A DNA stretch of 43,587 bases from the IMG/VR virus record IMGVR_UViG_3300036768_001145, positions 1 to 43,587 of that record. One strand, 5' to 3'. The stretch is from a virus. The position numbers were made by a program, and so were the translations under genes. Shown here piece by piece: positions 13,691 through 22,908 of the stretch (the first letter of the stretch is position 1; each line of letters starts with the position of its first letter). The notes beneath the pieces are model-generated. The model was not told the origin of the DNA and made no database searches. It saw only the letters and a list, made by a program, of their open reading frames with translations.

Positions 13691-15760
13691 TCAAACTTTG
13701 TTGTGAGCTTTGATCCACTCAGAGAAGTAGGAACTCATTGATTTTGCTAAGATATTTCGCTCTTTAAAAGCCTCGGCCAATGATTTTTCTTGAGGTTCTT
13801 CCTGTTGTGCGTTACCTGCGTCAGACTGCCATGGTTGAGCAGGCTGATCTTGATTAGTGTCTTGTTCAGGTCCAGTCTGCCAAGGTGTCATACCGGCTTG
13901 TGCCTGCTGCTCTTGCATTTGCATCTGCTGGTCCTGAGCCTGCATTTGCTGCTCTTGGGCTTTAAGCTGCAGCTCGGCACCTTCCTGCTGCATTTCGATT
14001 GGTTGAACCTTAAGCTGAGCGTAAGACTGCTGAAGTTGAGGATCTATAATAAAGTCGTATTCAGGTCTTTTTGACGCGCCTTTGTCGCCAAAGAAGTATT
14101 CGCGAAGTTCACCATACTTCATATAGCGAACAACATTTTGGTGGAAGGTCGGGGATAGAGGTACATTACCGCCAAATGGAACTGGTTCGTTTTTCTCAGA
14201 GTCGGCATACAGACTAGATAGGGTTGCAGTAGTCTGAAGCTCTTGCGCTTGACGTGCGATAACCGTGTCTCTGGTGTCTTCACCAACACCTACATAAGTG
14301 ACGCGGTAGAGTTTCTCAAAGTCAGGGAAGTTTTCGGATATGATTGAATTAAGGCCGTCATAGATAGTATCGAGAAGCATTCTAAGGCCGCGCTCTTCAC
14401 CCCTGACAATCTCTTCTTGTTTGTTGGACGAGGTGAGGCTGCCCTGGTTCTGCGACAGATGACCATAGCCCATCTCCTGCGGACTGATGAGCATAGCGGA
14501 ACAAAGAGCCCTAATTATATGCTCTTCAGTGCTAAGGAATTCCATATCTCTTGGCGTGGACTGAAGCGGTATCCACGACACTTCGACGGGGCCAGAGATG
14601 ACTGGCGTAGTTGCTGAGTTGTCATTTCTTGATGCAAAGTTATGGAATTCGCGACGAAGCTGATCCAGGTCTTCATCAGATAATTGACCAGCGGCGTCCA
14701 TGACTTTCAGGTTAAGAATACCCTTAGATGCCAAACCCTTCACAAACGAGTTTCTTAGATAGTTCAGGGTTTGCTGGTGGGTAAACACCATATAAATAGC
14801 CTGCTCTATAGGAGCTAGCATATAGCCGTCAAGATCGAACAAAGCTTGTTTTTGGAAGTGCCAAATTTGCATATCACGTTCTGTGAATGCATTAATATTT
14901 TGCCCATCTACGCGCTGAATAAAAGCGGCAGGCCTTTCTTCTTCCTGTAAGGCATTGTATTCGTTGACATCTTCTATGGATTGATCCATGGTGTCTTCAC
15001 GAACCGACAGATGTATCGCTTCGCCCTGTAAAAGATGATAGATGGTTTCTACCGGCGCAGGCCTGAACATGATAACAGCGCCTTCGGGGTTGCGGAATAT
15101 CTGGGTTGCGCATCGACCAAAGGTCAAAAGGTTTCTAACCTGAGCGCACAGAAATTCAGCAAAGCTACACTTTTTAAAGGTAGTGTCGGCACCAGTAAAT
15201 GCTGCGTTGATGAGCTCTTCATTATCTGTGCCGCAGTTCATTACCCAGCGCATAATAGCTTGCATCTGTTTTTTGCGTTTGTCTTTGGTTATTTCAAACA
15301 AAGCGGGATCGGGAAAATCATCTTCTGTTATTGGATCTAATTCATAGATCCTGGTTCCTTTATCGAATTTACTGTCCGATGGACGACCAATAACAGCTGC
15401 CTGGGATACCCGAGTAGAGATGATCGCTGATATATATGGGTCAACTTGACTTAGCTCTTTGAGCTCACTGTCAGACAACCGACGCCAATCTTTCGATTCT
15501 ACGCCGTCATAGCTGCCAGAGTACGCTCTTGAGCTGAATACAACCTTGCTCCGATCGTATCCTTTTTGGGGGGTAGATTTAACAGCTTCAACTGATTTCT
15601 CGAGTATGTCTTTTTGCTGATTCATGACGTTTCGCATATGCTTGGTCAGAGCTTCAGCGGTCGGAGCTATATCCTGAGACACCACGTGATTAGCGGAAAA
15701 TGAAATCTTAGGCTTCCTTGAAGCTCTTTTTTTCTTGGGTGATTTGCTTTCCTCAGTCAT
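13691..15760 (-). CDS. phage portal protein
   Basis: I use the ATG at 15760 (MTEESKSPKKKRAS), preceded by GAGGG, giving 689 residues. The central region has portal features: SELKELSQVDPYISAIISTR near residue 85, and the long-helix zone with QQTLNYLRNSFVKG, FHNFASRNDNSATTPVISGP and LCSAMLISPQEMGYG, which resemble SPP1/lambda-type portals of large phages. The C-terminus is rich in Gln and Met (repeated KAQEQQMQAQDQQMQ) and probably disordered. The portal forms the dodecameric DNA gate. Position between terminase and head morphogenesis genes agrees. The ATG overlaps the preceding gene's stop by 8 nt. Confidence 0.82.
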   Translation of the reverse strand: MTEESKSPKKKRASRKPKISFSANHVVSQDIAPTAEALTKHMRNVMNQQKDILEKSVEAVKSTPQKGYDRSKVVFSSRAYSGSYDGVESKDWRRLSDSELKELSQVDPYISAIISTRVSQAAVIGRPSDSKFDKGTRIYELDPITEDDFPDPALFEITKDKRKKQMQAIMRWVMNCGTDNEELINAAFTGADTTFKKCSFAEFLCAQVRNLLTFGRCATQIFRNPEGAVIMFRPAPVETIYHLLQGEAIHLSVREDTMDQSIEDVNEYNALQEEERPAAFIQRVDGQNINAFTERDMQIWHFQKQALFDLDGYMLAPIEQAIYMVFTHQQTLNYLRNSFVKGLASKGILNLKVMDAAGQLSDEDLDQLRREFHNFASRNDNSATTPVISGPVEVSWIPLQSTPRDMEFLSTEEHIIRALCSAMLISPQEMGYGHLSQNQGSLTSSNKQEEIVRGEERGLRMLLDTIYDGLNSIISENFPDFEKLYRVTYVGVGEDTRDTVIARQAQELQTTATLSSLYADSEKNEPVPFGGNVPLSPTFHQNVVRYMKYGELREYFFGDKGASKRPEYDFIIDPQLQQSYAQLKVQPIEMQQEGAELQLKAQEQQMQAQDQQMQMQEQQAQAGMTPWQTGPEQDTNQDQPAQPWQSDAGNAQQEEPQEKSLAEAFKERNILAKSMSSYFSEWIKAHNKV

Positions 15761-15983
15761 CGGAATCCCTCGAGGTATTTTTTGGCAGACCATCCAATAT
15801 CATTTTAGCGGTCATTTTGGTATACTCAGAAGTTTCATGGTGCCAATATTCACCCTTCAAAAGTTTACCGCCAGTTTTGATATTGAAGTATGCGTTCAGT
15901 TTTTTTGCAGTTGTAAGCTGTTTTTTGATAGCAAGGTTAACAAAGCACCGAAAAGCCGAAACCTTAATATCAAATCCGCTCAT
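15753..15983 (-). CDS. small basic hypothetical protein, 76 aa
   Basis: A 76-residue protein with a basic N-terminal half (VNLAIKKQLTTAKKLNAYFN) and a helical end. It looks like a small virion or assembly protein and the family is not recognised. Start and stop are fixed by tight coupling: TAATG with the structural gene before it, and an 8-nt overlap with the portal gene after it. Confidence 0.6.
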   Translation of the reverse strand: MSGFDIKVSAFRCFVNLAIKKQLTTAKKLNAYFNIKTGGKLLKGEYWHHETSEYTKMTAKMILDGLPKNTSRDSDD

Positions 15984-16957
15984 TATAGTACCCTTGCATA
16001 TTGAATAGATATGGTTACTGGATCAGGGCCATCATTGCTGGCTTGGATACTGTGTGCGCTCATGGAAGCCATAAATAGAGCCTCAGGGCCAACTCTATCA
16101 ATCTTTGCCCACTCAGACTGATTATCAAATTTGATTTTAAACGGCCCTGAGGCGCGAAGCAACACAAAACCAATGAGATATTCGTATATTGTTGGAATGT
16201 AAGCGCCAAGGACCTTGGTTTCAGTGACTGCAAGCGGGTTCACAACTTCGATATAGTCTGTAGAGATGTCTATGATTTCAAACTTGCCGTTATTGGATGG
16301 GTGAATCGCTGTGGAGCTGATGGTCATAATGTCACCCATTTTGACTGGCCCTGGCGACATGACTCTAAGAGCTAAATCAAAGTCGGCACCAAGTATCACC
16401 GACCCTTCGACAACGGCCTGACCATTGTCTATGAAATCGATATAGTTGGCACCCTTAGCCTGAACAAGCCAAGTTTGACCGACATTGCCAGAAATAAACG
16501 GACTCGTGAATGCATCGGTATTGCGCTCAAACCGAATTAAGTCATTCACCTGCACGGAAGCGGTGTTCCACGCGGTTCCGCCAATGTTCGTGATTCTTTT
16601 GACGTATGGGGTGAGTTCCGTAATTGACACGGTAGTTGTGGCGCTACCGCCGATTGCCCTTTTGGTGCGGAATATCGGGTTTGTACCAGTACCAGTCCAT
16701 TGGACCCGCATTTTGGATTCGGTCGAGATCGGAAGTGAAAATGCCAACTCTGTTGTGGAGTCCCACAAGAGTGAGCGAGAGGTGGTGGCTAAGTCTTTAA
16801 CATCATTAGCATACAGAGTAATGCGATCAGACCTGTCGTTATTGACCGGCACACCTTGAATGCTTTTAGTGATATCTGGCATTCTTATCAAGGGGTTACG
16901 GTTGTTATCCGTATCTTCGTACATTAAAACCTGTAGGCTGGCATTAAGAAACGGCAT
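15983..16957 (-). CDS. beta-rich putative virion structural protein, 324 aa
   Basis: The sequence alternates short strands and turns, with many Thr, Ser, Val and Ile, and no Cys. SISTESKMRVQWTGTGTNP and ISIQYARVL are typical of beta-sandwich head or neck proteins. No signal or catalytic site is visible. It sits between terminase and portal and may be a head decoration, neck or tail-attachment protein. That role is inferred from position only. Confidence 0.6.
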   Translation of the reverse strand: MPFLNASLQVLMYEDTDNNRNPLIRMPDITKSIQGVPVNNDRSDRITLYANDVKDLATTSRSLLWDSTTELAFSLPISTESKMRVQWTGTGTNPIFRTKRAIGGSATTTVSITELTPYVKRITNIGGTAWNTASVQVNDLIRFERNTDAFTSPFISGNVGQTWLVQAKGANYIDFIDNGQAVVEGSVILGADFDLALRVMSPGPVKMGDIMTISSTAIHPSNNGKFEIIDISTDYIEVVNPLAVTETKVLGAYIPTIYEYLIGFVLLRASGPFKIKFDNQSEWAKIDRVGPEALFMASMSAHSIQASNDGPDPVTISIQYARVL

Positions 16958-16966
16958 ATTTACCTT

Positions 16967-17146
16967 CTATTTTGGTATAGTTTTCATCATTTTATAACAA
17001 ATCACAGCGGCTTTACGCCACCTTTTGGTAAGCTTTGTTAGCTTCCGAACGACACGTTTATACCATGGTGATTGACCATCAAGCCACCTGCTAAATCTGC
17101 TTAGTGGCTTACTTTCTTTACATTTTGTACAAATTTTGTTTTTCAT
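16967..17146 (-). CDS. small basic zinc-finger-like protein, 59 aa
   Basis: ATG at 17146 opens MKNKICTKCKESKPLSRFSR, a CxxC knuckle of the kind seen at the start of phage HNH-like and late-regulator proteins, followed by a very basic region and a stop at 16967. The 3' half contains 26 of 28 bases of the IS-like left end (TTACCAAAAGG...GTAAAGCC), read as LTKRWRKAA. The C-terminus may therefore derive from a transposon end inserted in an older gene. No strong ribosome-binding site is seen. Confidence 0.5.
   Translation of the reverse strand: MKNKICTKCKESKPLSRFSRWLDGQSPWYKRVVRKLTKLTKRWRKAAVICYKMMKTIPK
17005..17027 (-). mobile_element. left-end remnant of the IS200/IS605-like family
   Basis: On the minus strand CTTAC is followed by CAAAAGGTGGCGTAAAGCC and GCTG, differing from the intact left end by two bases in 23. 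Similarity stops abruptly afterwards and no right end is found nearby, so only the first part of an element remains. Confidence 0.75.
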
Positions 17147-17168
17147 TATTATCTTTTAAATCAATAGG

Positions 17169-20100
17169 TTACATTCTAAATTTGATTGAGCCACTCTTCT
17201 TTGGTTTATCTTTGTCTTTCTCGTTGGTGATTTTTGTCCCGAATGGATCAGTTATGCCAAAATTGGATCTCATATGCTCAGCGAACTGAGCTTGAAGCTC
17301 TTGCTTGCGTTGATACTCAGCTATGGCTTCTTTGTCACCGATTAGAACGCCGGTTTTGAGATCCTGCTTTCTGTCTTGGTTAGCCAATATCGATATGTTG
17401 GACTCTTCAATAAAAGGAGCAAAGCAATACCGCGTCGGGTCACAATTATGGACCGCAACTCCGTTTGCTGTATAGGACTCATCCTCTTCCACGGCTATGT
17501 TATAGACAAGACCTGAGTATTTCATGGCACTGGTTTTGAGAACCAGATGGGCAGACTCTTTATCCCCGGATACGAACACCTTGCTGGAATCTTGAATATC
17601 ACGAGATACATCCAATACCGTCTTATTGACATACAGGTCTCTAAGCTCTTCTATCGCACTAATTTTGTTTTTGATCTTCTGTGACTCTGTTGCTGAAAAC
17701 TCGATTATATATTGTGGATGAGCCTTCTCTTGATTAGCCCTGGATGTGAACTTGATTCTTGGCGTTAGTCCCAGTTTGGTTGATAGGGTTAGCATACCAT
17801 AAGCAATACTAGGGCTTATCGAATTTACAGTTATTCTCTCACCAGTGAAGCAACCGTCACCAAAAAGATAACCCAAGAAAGCCCACCAAGTGTTTTCTTC
17901 GTTCATGATCATAAGCCATTCTGGCGGACTTTTTTCTGCTGATTTACCGAGTGGTTTGCATATTGACCACAATGATACTGAGTTTATTGTGATGACAGCA
18001 CTATTGCCACCACTATGAAAGACATTAGTAATATTTCCCTCGAAGAATGACGAGGCTTTGTCGAGTAGCCGCGCGACAGAAATTTCTTTGGCATGGCAGG
18101 CAAAACCCACCGCTCTCTTTTTTGATCCGTGATTGAGATTCTGAGAGCACGAACCTTCAGCTAAAAAATAACCAACCAAGAAGGATATGTATTTGTTATT
18201 TTTAACAAATCTGTTGATTTTTAGTTTTTTCCTTTGTGGCCTCATTATTTCTACCCAGTCGTCATTAAAGGCCGCTTCTTTGTGAAACTCAGATAAATCA
18301 AACACATGATCTTGCTCATCTATGGATGATGCATTAAAAATCAGAGCGTCTTTCGGTGCTAATGAGTTCTTGAGGGATTTCGTGATGCTGGACGCCTCCC
18401 TCCACTCTTGGCTACCTTCGATGATAACCAATTGACCAGTTTTTTGAACCCCGTCAATAATTCTATTGGATCTTTTTAGTGTTTTAGTGAGAAGTCGATG
18501 TTCGGGAGTCATCAATATCTCTTGTCGCCCAGCGGCCTTTAATGCCACCATCGAACCTTCGTATTGCCTGTTCATTGTGGCGTACACCCTACGGAATCGA
18601 CCTTTATGGGTCAAAACCATATCCCCTTCAATAATATCCTCAATCTTCTTGGTGCCTTGCGATGTTATAACCAGAGTGCCTGGAGCTAAGCAGAAGTCAC
18701 AATAATCATTGTCTTCAAACTTATCATAATCAAACCCAATCGGGGTCTTTTTGTATGTCCATTTCTCAAAAGCCTCAGCGAGCTTCCAGTTTTCTCCCTG
18801 ATCGCCATCATCAAGCAAAGAAAACATCTCTGTCTGCGCCCCTGGATTCCAGAGTAGCGATCTTATCTGAGATACACCGGTTTCAATCTTGGTTGGTTTA
18901 TAGTCAAGGCACGGCATCTTGTACTTGCCAAAATAGCTTGGCGATGCTGGATCTGCCATGTCTGGACACACCAAATCGCCCGGCCATTGAGACCATATAT
19001 TCTTTGCTATGTAGGCCGCCCAATCCGCATTGGCGTACTCATGGCTTGATGCTACATGAAACACAACACCTCTTTTCTGTCTTCTGTGATACGCGCCCAC
19101 AATACAGACAGCCGACGCTGGGTTGTAGCCCCAGTCAACTCCGTAGTTGATATCCCAGCCAAGATCAACCAGAGCTTTATAGATCGTGTGCTTATCTGGA
19201 GTTATCTTGATAAGAGTTAGCGGGTCATCCCTGTCGAGACCCTCTTCGATCTCCTCTTCGGTCATTCTCTCTGGGTTCCAATAGACACCAGTGATGAACT
19301 TATAGAACTCGTGAGGCTTAAGGAAGTGCCTGTGCCTTCTGAAGGTCTTGAATACAATCGATGAGCTTTCTGGTTTTAGGTTCAATGCTTGGGCGATGAT
19401 AGCCTCTGCCGAATTGACACTCCTAAGGATCAAACTAACGAAGTTTATGTCCCTGAGCATCTTACTCTTGGATTTTTGCTTGGGCGATCGAGCCTGACAC
19501 ACCACAAACGCTGGACAGGTCTTGCACCCCACATAGGCATCAATCTCTTGATTCAGAGTCTGCTCGGTTTTAGGAAGTCTTTTGAAGATCTCCTCATCCC
19601 AAGTCACCTTAAGGTTATCAGTATTGAGCCAAGCCTTGATTTTTGGCAATTCAGGCTTGTGAATCTCAGTAGGACACTTTCTCATCCAATCAACCGCAGA
19701 CCACTTGTGGAGCTTTAGGTCGGGTGGCGGATCCTTGCCCTCAGCCTCATCAATCTTTTGCTGCATAGGACCGTCATTGGTTTTACGAGATGACAGGTCG
19801 ATCTCAATAGGACCAAACCTGTGCTCGTCCTGAGTAGGGTCAGCGATGAAGACCGATTCTGAGATAATGGCAGGTGGCAATAGATCAGTCTCATCCCTCA
19901 TATTGAGGCTACCACGCTGGGAGTTAACACCCTTTTTGGTTGCAACAGATACCCTGAGCTTACATGAGTCGTTTTTGGTATGACTATTTGGCGGCAAGCC
20001 CTTAAGCTCTTTGGTTCTGGTGTTATCTATACTTATGTACTTATGTACCTCTGGGATAGCCAGGAACTTATCGAGGTAGCCAATGGCGGACTGAGATTGG

Positions 20101-20408
20101 TCCATGGTCGCAGCTAAGTGAGTTCCTGTTCTGCGAAAGTGAATCATGGAATAAAACCTGATAATACAGGCACTTAGCGTCTTTGAGCTGTTCCTCGACG
20201 CTGCAACAACATGTCTTTGTGGACCTTTTCCTGTTCGCATGAGATTATAGATTTCCCAGACAAAATCCATAGGAGTGCTAGTGGAGTTCTCATCGACAAT
20301 ACAATCCGGTAGATCAATTTTCAAAAAAGTCTTGATGTGTTGTTGAAGCTCTTCTTTAGATTCACAGATCTCAAATAAGAGCTCCTCTCTTGAAGAGGGA
20401 TTAGACAT
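17169..20408 (-). CDS. terminase large subunit with an intein
   Basis: The extein is about 663 residues. The ATPase domain has a Walker A-like ASRNSSKT at 70-77 and Walker B with RDE at 171-173. The RuvC-like nuclease shows GVDWGYNPAS (D425) and DMADPAS (D483, D486), and after splicing YCDF joins CDPTRYC, supplying the last acidic residue. An unusual small Cys cluster (C295, C298, C304) lies between the domains and could bind zinc. The protein pumps DNA into the prohead and cuts concatemers. The gene follows a probable small terminase and precedes the structural genes. The ATG overlaps the previous gene by 8 nt. Confidence 0.9.
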   Translation of the reverse strand: MSNPSSREELLFEICESKEELQQHIKTFLKIDLPDCIVDENSTSTPMDFVWEIYNLMRTGKGPQRHVVAASRNSSKTLSACIIRFYSMIHFRRTGTHLAATMDQSQSAIGYLDKFLAIPEVHKYISIDNTRTKELKGLPPNSHTKNDSCKLRVSVATKKGVNSQRGSLNMRDETDLLPPAIISESVFIADPTQDEHRFGPIEIDLSSRKTNDGPMQQKIDEAEGKDPPPDLKLHKWSAVDWMRKCPTEIHKPELPKIKAWLNTDNLKVTWDEEIFKRLPKTEQTLNQEIDAYVGCKTCPAFVVCQARSPKQKSKSKMLRDINFVSLILRSVNSAEAIIAQALNLKPESSSIVFKTFRRHRHFLKPHEFYKFITGVYWNPERMTEEEIEEGLDRDDPLTLIKITPDKHTIYKALVDLGWDINYGVDWGYNPASAVCIVGAYHRRQKRGVVFHVASSHEYANADWAAYIAKNIWSQWPGDLVCPDMADPASPSYFGKYKMPCLDYKPTKIETGVSQIRSLLWNPGAQTEMFSLLDDGDQGENWKLAEAFEKWTYKKTPIGFDYDKFEDNDYCDFCLAPGTLVITSQGTKKIEDIIEGDMVLTHKGRFRRVYATMNRQYEGSMVALKAAGRQEILMTPEHRLLTKTLKRSNRIIDGVQKTGQLVIIEGSQEWREASSITKSLKNSLAPKDALIFNASSIDEQDHVFDLSEFHKEAAFNDDWVEIMRPQRKKLKINRFVKNNKYISFLVGYFLAEGSCSQNLNHGSKKRAVGFACHAKEISVARLLDKASSFFEGNITNVFHSGGNSAVITINSVSLWSICKPLGKSAEKSPPEWLMIMNEENTWWAFLGYLFGDGCFTGERITVNSISPSIAYGMLTLSTKLGLTPRIKFTSRANQEKAHPQYIIEFSATESQKIKNKISAIEELRDLYVNKTVLDVSRDIQDSSKVFVSGDKESAHLVLKTSAMKYSGLVYNIAVEEDESYTANGVAVHNCDPTRYCFAPFIEESNISILANQDRKQDLKTGVLIGDKEAIAEYQRKQELQAQFAEHMRSNFGITDPFGTKITNEKDKDKPKKSGSIKFRM
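17445..18692 (-). mobile_element. 416-aa intein with LAGLIDADG endonuclease in the terminase
   Basis: It spans residues 573-988 of the precursor. Block A is CLAPGTLVITSQGTKKIEDI, block B MTPEHRLLT. The two LAGLIDADG helices are LVGYFLAEG (near 743-751) and FLGYLFGDG (near 843-852), block F is VYNIAVEEDESYTANG, and block G is VAVHN before the extein Cys. C1, the penultimate His, the terminal Asn and +1 Cys are all present. Both the splicing and the homing domains look intact. It lies immediately before the CDP motif of the nuclease active site, a highly conserved target. Confidence 0.93.
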
Positions 20409-20688
20409 AGTTCACCCTGAAGTATTGCTTGGCCATATCCAAAAAATGCTGAGGAAATTCATCAAGACCGAAGGTTCTGTCGTACATAAAAGGGCCACGA
20501 CGGGTTGGACTCATGGCGCAATGCACTTGGTTATTCTTAAGGAAGACATAGAATCTCCGCCCCCCTTCACCCCAGCTGACGTAATAGACGCCCCCTTCGA
20601 TATTAGATGCCCAAAATGGCGCAGGCAACTTAAAGCCGAGCCTACTCTCTAAACCCAAAAGGAAGTGATTGAAAGTCTCTTCACTCAC
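20401..20688 (-). CDS. small hypothetical protein next to terminase, 95 aa
   Basis: A compact beta-rich protein with GVYYVSWGEGGRRFYVFLKN and a helical end (DEFPQHFLDMAKQYFRV). No motif is recognised. It overlaps both the putative small terminase (8 nt) and the large terminase (8 nt), so it belongs to the packaging operon and may assist assembly. Confidence 0.6.
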   Translation of the reverse strand: MSEETFNHFLLGLESRLGFKLPAPFWASNIEGGVYYVSWGEGGRRFYVFLKNNQVHCAMSPTRRGPFMYDRTFGLDEFPQHFLDMAKQYFRVNYV

Positions 20689-21274
20689 TGCTCTCGAGCT
20701 CCTTTAGTCTGTCGAGTTTTGACTTCTTTGGCTGCTCAACTCCCTGGTTGATCTGCACGTTTGTCGCCTGAACTGTGATCGCTGCTTGGGGCTGCTGAGG
20801 GGGGTTGTTCAGGTCGTTTATCTTATCGGTAATCCCATTGACCATTGTCATGAGCTCATTGAGGCCCTTGATGGTCTTTGGGATAAGGGACGACTTATTC
20901 GGATCGAGCCTGCCAGCTATTACATCACCAAGCTCTTTTTGAATCGTGGTGTGAGTGGCTATCAGGAGCATTTTTGCCATGTCTTTTTGGATATCAAGAA
21001 GATTAGCGTCACTCAGTGTTTTTTGGAGAAGCGAAGCCTTAGTGTTCCATCGATACTGCATAGCAGTCAAGAGGATTACTTCGATCGGGTAGTTCGTCTT
21101 AAGGGCAACCTTCTCAAGGTCATCTCCGCAGCAATACAGTAGGAATGGACCACCTTCTTTTTCCGGGGAAAGGTATGATACCGAGCGTTGACGAAGCGAG
21201 TTAACAAGGCTGTTAACCCGTTCTTGGGGAAGATTCAGCTCGTTTTTTATAACTAACGCCTGAATATCATTCAT
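20681..21274 (-). CDS. putative terminase small subunit
   Basis: The 197-residue protein has a helix-turn-helix-like part (DDLEKVALKTNYPIEVILLT, residues 51-70), a central helical zone suited to oligomerisation (KDMAKMLLIATHTTIQKELG), and a basic C-terminal end after a Pro/Gln linker. DNA-binding domain, oligomerisation helix and tail in that order, placed before terL, is the normal arrangement of small terminases. Sequence similarity is too low to be certain. Confidence 0.55.
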   Translation of the reverse strand: MNDIQALVIKNELNLPQERVNSLVNSLRQRSVSYLSPEKEGGPFLLYCCGDDLEKVALKTNYPIEVILLTAMQYRWNTKASLLQKTLSDANLLDIQKDMAKMLLIATHTTIQKELGDVIAGRLDPNKSSLIPKTIKGLNELMTMVNGITDKINDLNNPPQQPQAAITVQATNVQINQGVEQPKKSKLDRLKELESSE

Positions 21275-21288
21275 GTTTCACCGACTTA

Positions 21289-21318
21289 TGAGTAATGCAA
21301 AAACAATTACATTACTCA
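21289..21318. promoter_or_regulatory. inverted repeat before the packaging operon
   Basis: TGAGTAATG pairs with CATTACTCA across 12 bases, in the 80-bp gap between the phosphatase stop and the small-terminase start. There is no T-run on either strand, so an operator, or a processing hairpin in the leader of the packaging genes, is more likely than a terminator. Confidence 0.45.
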
Positions 21319-21354
21319 ATTATACCACAAATACCAATGGTTACAAATAGATAT

Positions 21355-22116
21355 CTATTCACAAGTAGGGTCTTTTTCAGCCGGAGGCAAGATGTATTCC
21401 TGCTGAAAGATTTCCATTGATGGCCAGTGCATTCCTGTTAATACCCGAGGTTCACGAGCCCTGGATGTATCTAAATTGACACCCCACGGCTTTTCAGGTC
21501 CGCCATACCACTCTATAACTCTGCTTGAATTATGCCCATGGATTTGAAACACACCCTTTATTTCTCTTGGGGCACCCCTGTTCCAGATTAGTGTTGAGTC
21601 CATATTGAAGCCATCGAACTTACCTGATGGTCTCCAAAAGCCATCACCGAGCTCACAAACCAGACTCAATGCAACATCCGGCCTTCTTGGCGCATGAGAA
21701 AGGAAAGCCCCTCCAGGATAACGATCATTACCAGGAAGCTCCATATACATGGGCAGAGACTTTATGTAATCGAGGTAAGTCCGATCGATCTCAATATCCC
21801 TCCAGTCTATATCTTCCGCATCATCTGGACCAAAAGATTTTATGGTCGCCATGCCGCCGTTGTAATAAACCCAAAGTCCGGGTTCGTAATATCCGCCATT
21901 CGTGAAGTGATCTAGCATCATGTGCTCGTGATTTGCTAATAAAGCCTTGCCATTCTGAGCAAAGAACTCCAAAACCTGCCTTGATTTTGGACCGCGATCC
22001 ACCATATCACCAAGAGATACAGGCACAGCACCTTGTGGCATTTTAGCCAGCAAAGCTATTAGTGTGTCATATTGACCGGCAATATCACCGATGATGTTAT
22101 AACCGTTATTAGTCAT
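21355..22116 (-). CDS. calcineurin-like serine/threonine protein phosphatase (lambda-PP type)
   Basis: Metallophosphatase motifs appear in order: GDIAGQYD (9-18 region), GDMVDRGP (37-44), ANHEHM (about 61-66, a G-to-A change in the usual GNHE), HAP after the FLS strand, and IHGHNS near 193. Length (253) and order match PPP-family phage phosphatases. In motif 1 the usual His of GDxHG is replaced by Ala, which occurs in some phage members but would weaken one metal ligand. Substrate unknown; host signalling proteins or dinucleotides are possible. It is downstream of two small genes on the same strand. Confidence 0.8.
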   Translation of the reverse strand: MTNNGYNIIGDIAGQYDTLIALLAKMPQGAVPVSLGDMVDRGPKSRQVLEFFAQNGKALLANHEHMMLDHFTNGGYYEPGLWVYYNGGMATIKSFGPDDAEDIDWRDIEIDRTYLDYIKSLPMYMELPGNDRYPGGAFLSHAPRRPDVALSLVCELGDGFWRPSGKFDGFNMDSTLIWNRGAPREIKGVFQIHGHNSSRVIEWYGGPEKPWGVNLDTSRAREPRVLTGMHWPSMEIFQQEYILPPAEKDPTCE

Positions 22117-22369
22117 CTTTTGTCATAAAGCGAATTGTGTAGTCAAGTTCGAGAAACTTAGCCATTGCTGGGAATGGGTCTTTTTTTGGCTTCACAAAAT
22201 ACTCTGTGCCACCATGCTTATCAAAAGCCCTAACCAGTATTAGTTTTTTCTGATAGAAAATCTCGAACTTAACAACCGGGATTTTCCAGTCGGTCGTGAG
22301 TATATGAGCAATTGTTGCCAAATGCTCATTAGTTACGACACGACCAGCTACAATACTTAGGATACTCAT
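22109..22369 (-). CDS. small hypothetical protein, 86 aa
   Basis: A small alpha/beta protein (MSILSIVAGRVVTNEHLATI; WKIPVVKFEIFYQKKLILVR) with no recognised motif. It overlaps the phosphatase start by 8 nt and shares a base with the gene before it, so it is embedded in the operon. Confidence 0.55.
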   Translation of the reverse strand: MSILSIVAGRVVTNEHLATIAHILTTDWKIPVVKFEIFYQKKLILVRAFDKHGGTEYFVKPKKDPFPAMAKFLELDYTIRFMTKDD

Positions 22370-22896
22370 TAGCCATCCAATTCAGGATCGTAAACAAGAT
22401 CAGCGGCTGCCGACAGGATTTGGTTGTAATAGGATGCTCCAGTGGAAGATAGAGGAATGGGGTTTTTGGTTCCGTCACTTTTAACAACAAAACCGGTTAC
22501 AAGGATTTTTGCCCACAGGTTGTCGTTCGTGAGGGTGTTCCGTACAGCAACCGAAGCGTAGTCTGGCAGCTCGAACTCTTCTTTATCAAGGAGTTGAGCA
22601 AGCTCTTGACTTCTTTTGCTTGCAATGTGCTTACCCATAGGTGTGTTTGGTACAGTCACACCGGTCAAGTAGCAATCGAAAAGGAATGACCCAAGCGAGA
22701 CTTCGACACTAACCAAATCGGTAGGACTTTTAGAACCAAAACCCGACACGATTTCTGATAGCTCTGGTGTCATCAGTTCGGCGATAGCATCTTGGTTATT
22801 GGATTGAAAATGTTGGGTCATCTCTTTTGGAAAGACATCACCACACAGGGCAAAGGTTGGGAACCGAAATACCTGAGTTATGTTTTTTGTTGTCAT
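22369..22896 (-). CDS. hypothetical protein, 175 aa
   Basis: An acidic soluble protein with VEVSLGSFLFDCYLTGVTVP and a helical middle (SKRSQELAQLLDKEEFELP). No family is recognised. Before its ATG lies a hairpin at 22909-22944. It could be a virion or regulatory protein; nothing in the sequence decides. Confidence 0.55.
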   Translation of the reverse strand: MTTKNITQVFRFPTFALCGDVFPKEMTQHFQSNNQDAIAELMTPELSEIVSGFGSKSPTDLVSVEVSLGSFLFDCYLTGVTVPNTPMGKHIASKRSQELAQLLDKEEFELPDYASVAVRNTLTNDNLWAKILVTGFVVKSDGTKNPIPLSSTGASYYNQILSAAADLVYDPELDG

Positions 22897-22908
22897 AATA
22901 AATAGTTA

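Noticed and set aside
13790-14074. Leucine-rich plus-strand protein opposite the portal gene
   Set aside because: It is the antisense of the Gln/Met-rich portal tail. Low complexity on one strand creates an open frame on the other.
21355-22116. Diadenosine tetraphosphatase (ApaH) assignment for the phosphatase
   Set aside because: Motifs are shared across the whole PPP superfamily, and the length and motif spacing do not single out ApaH. The general phosphatase call is safer.
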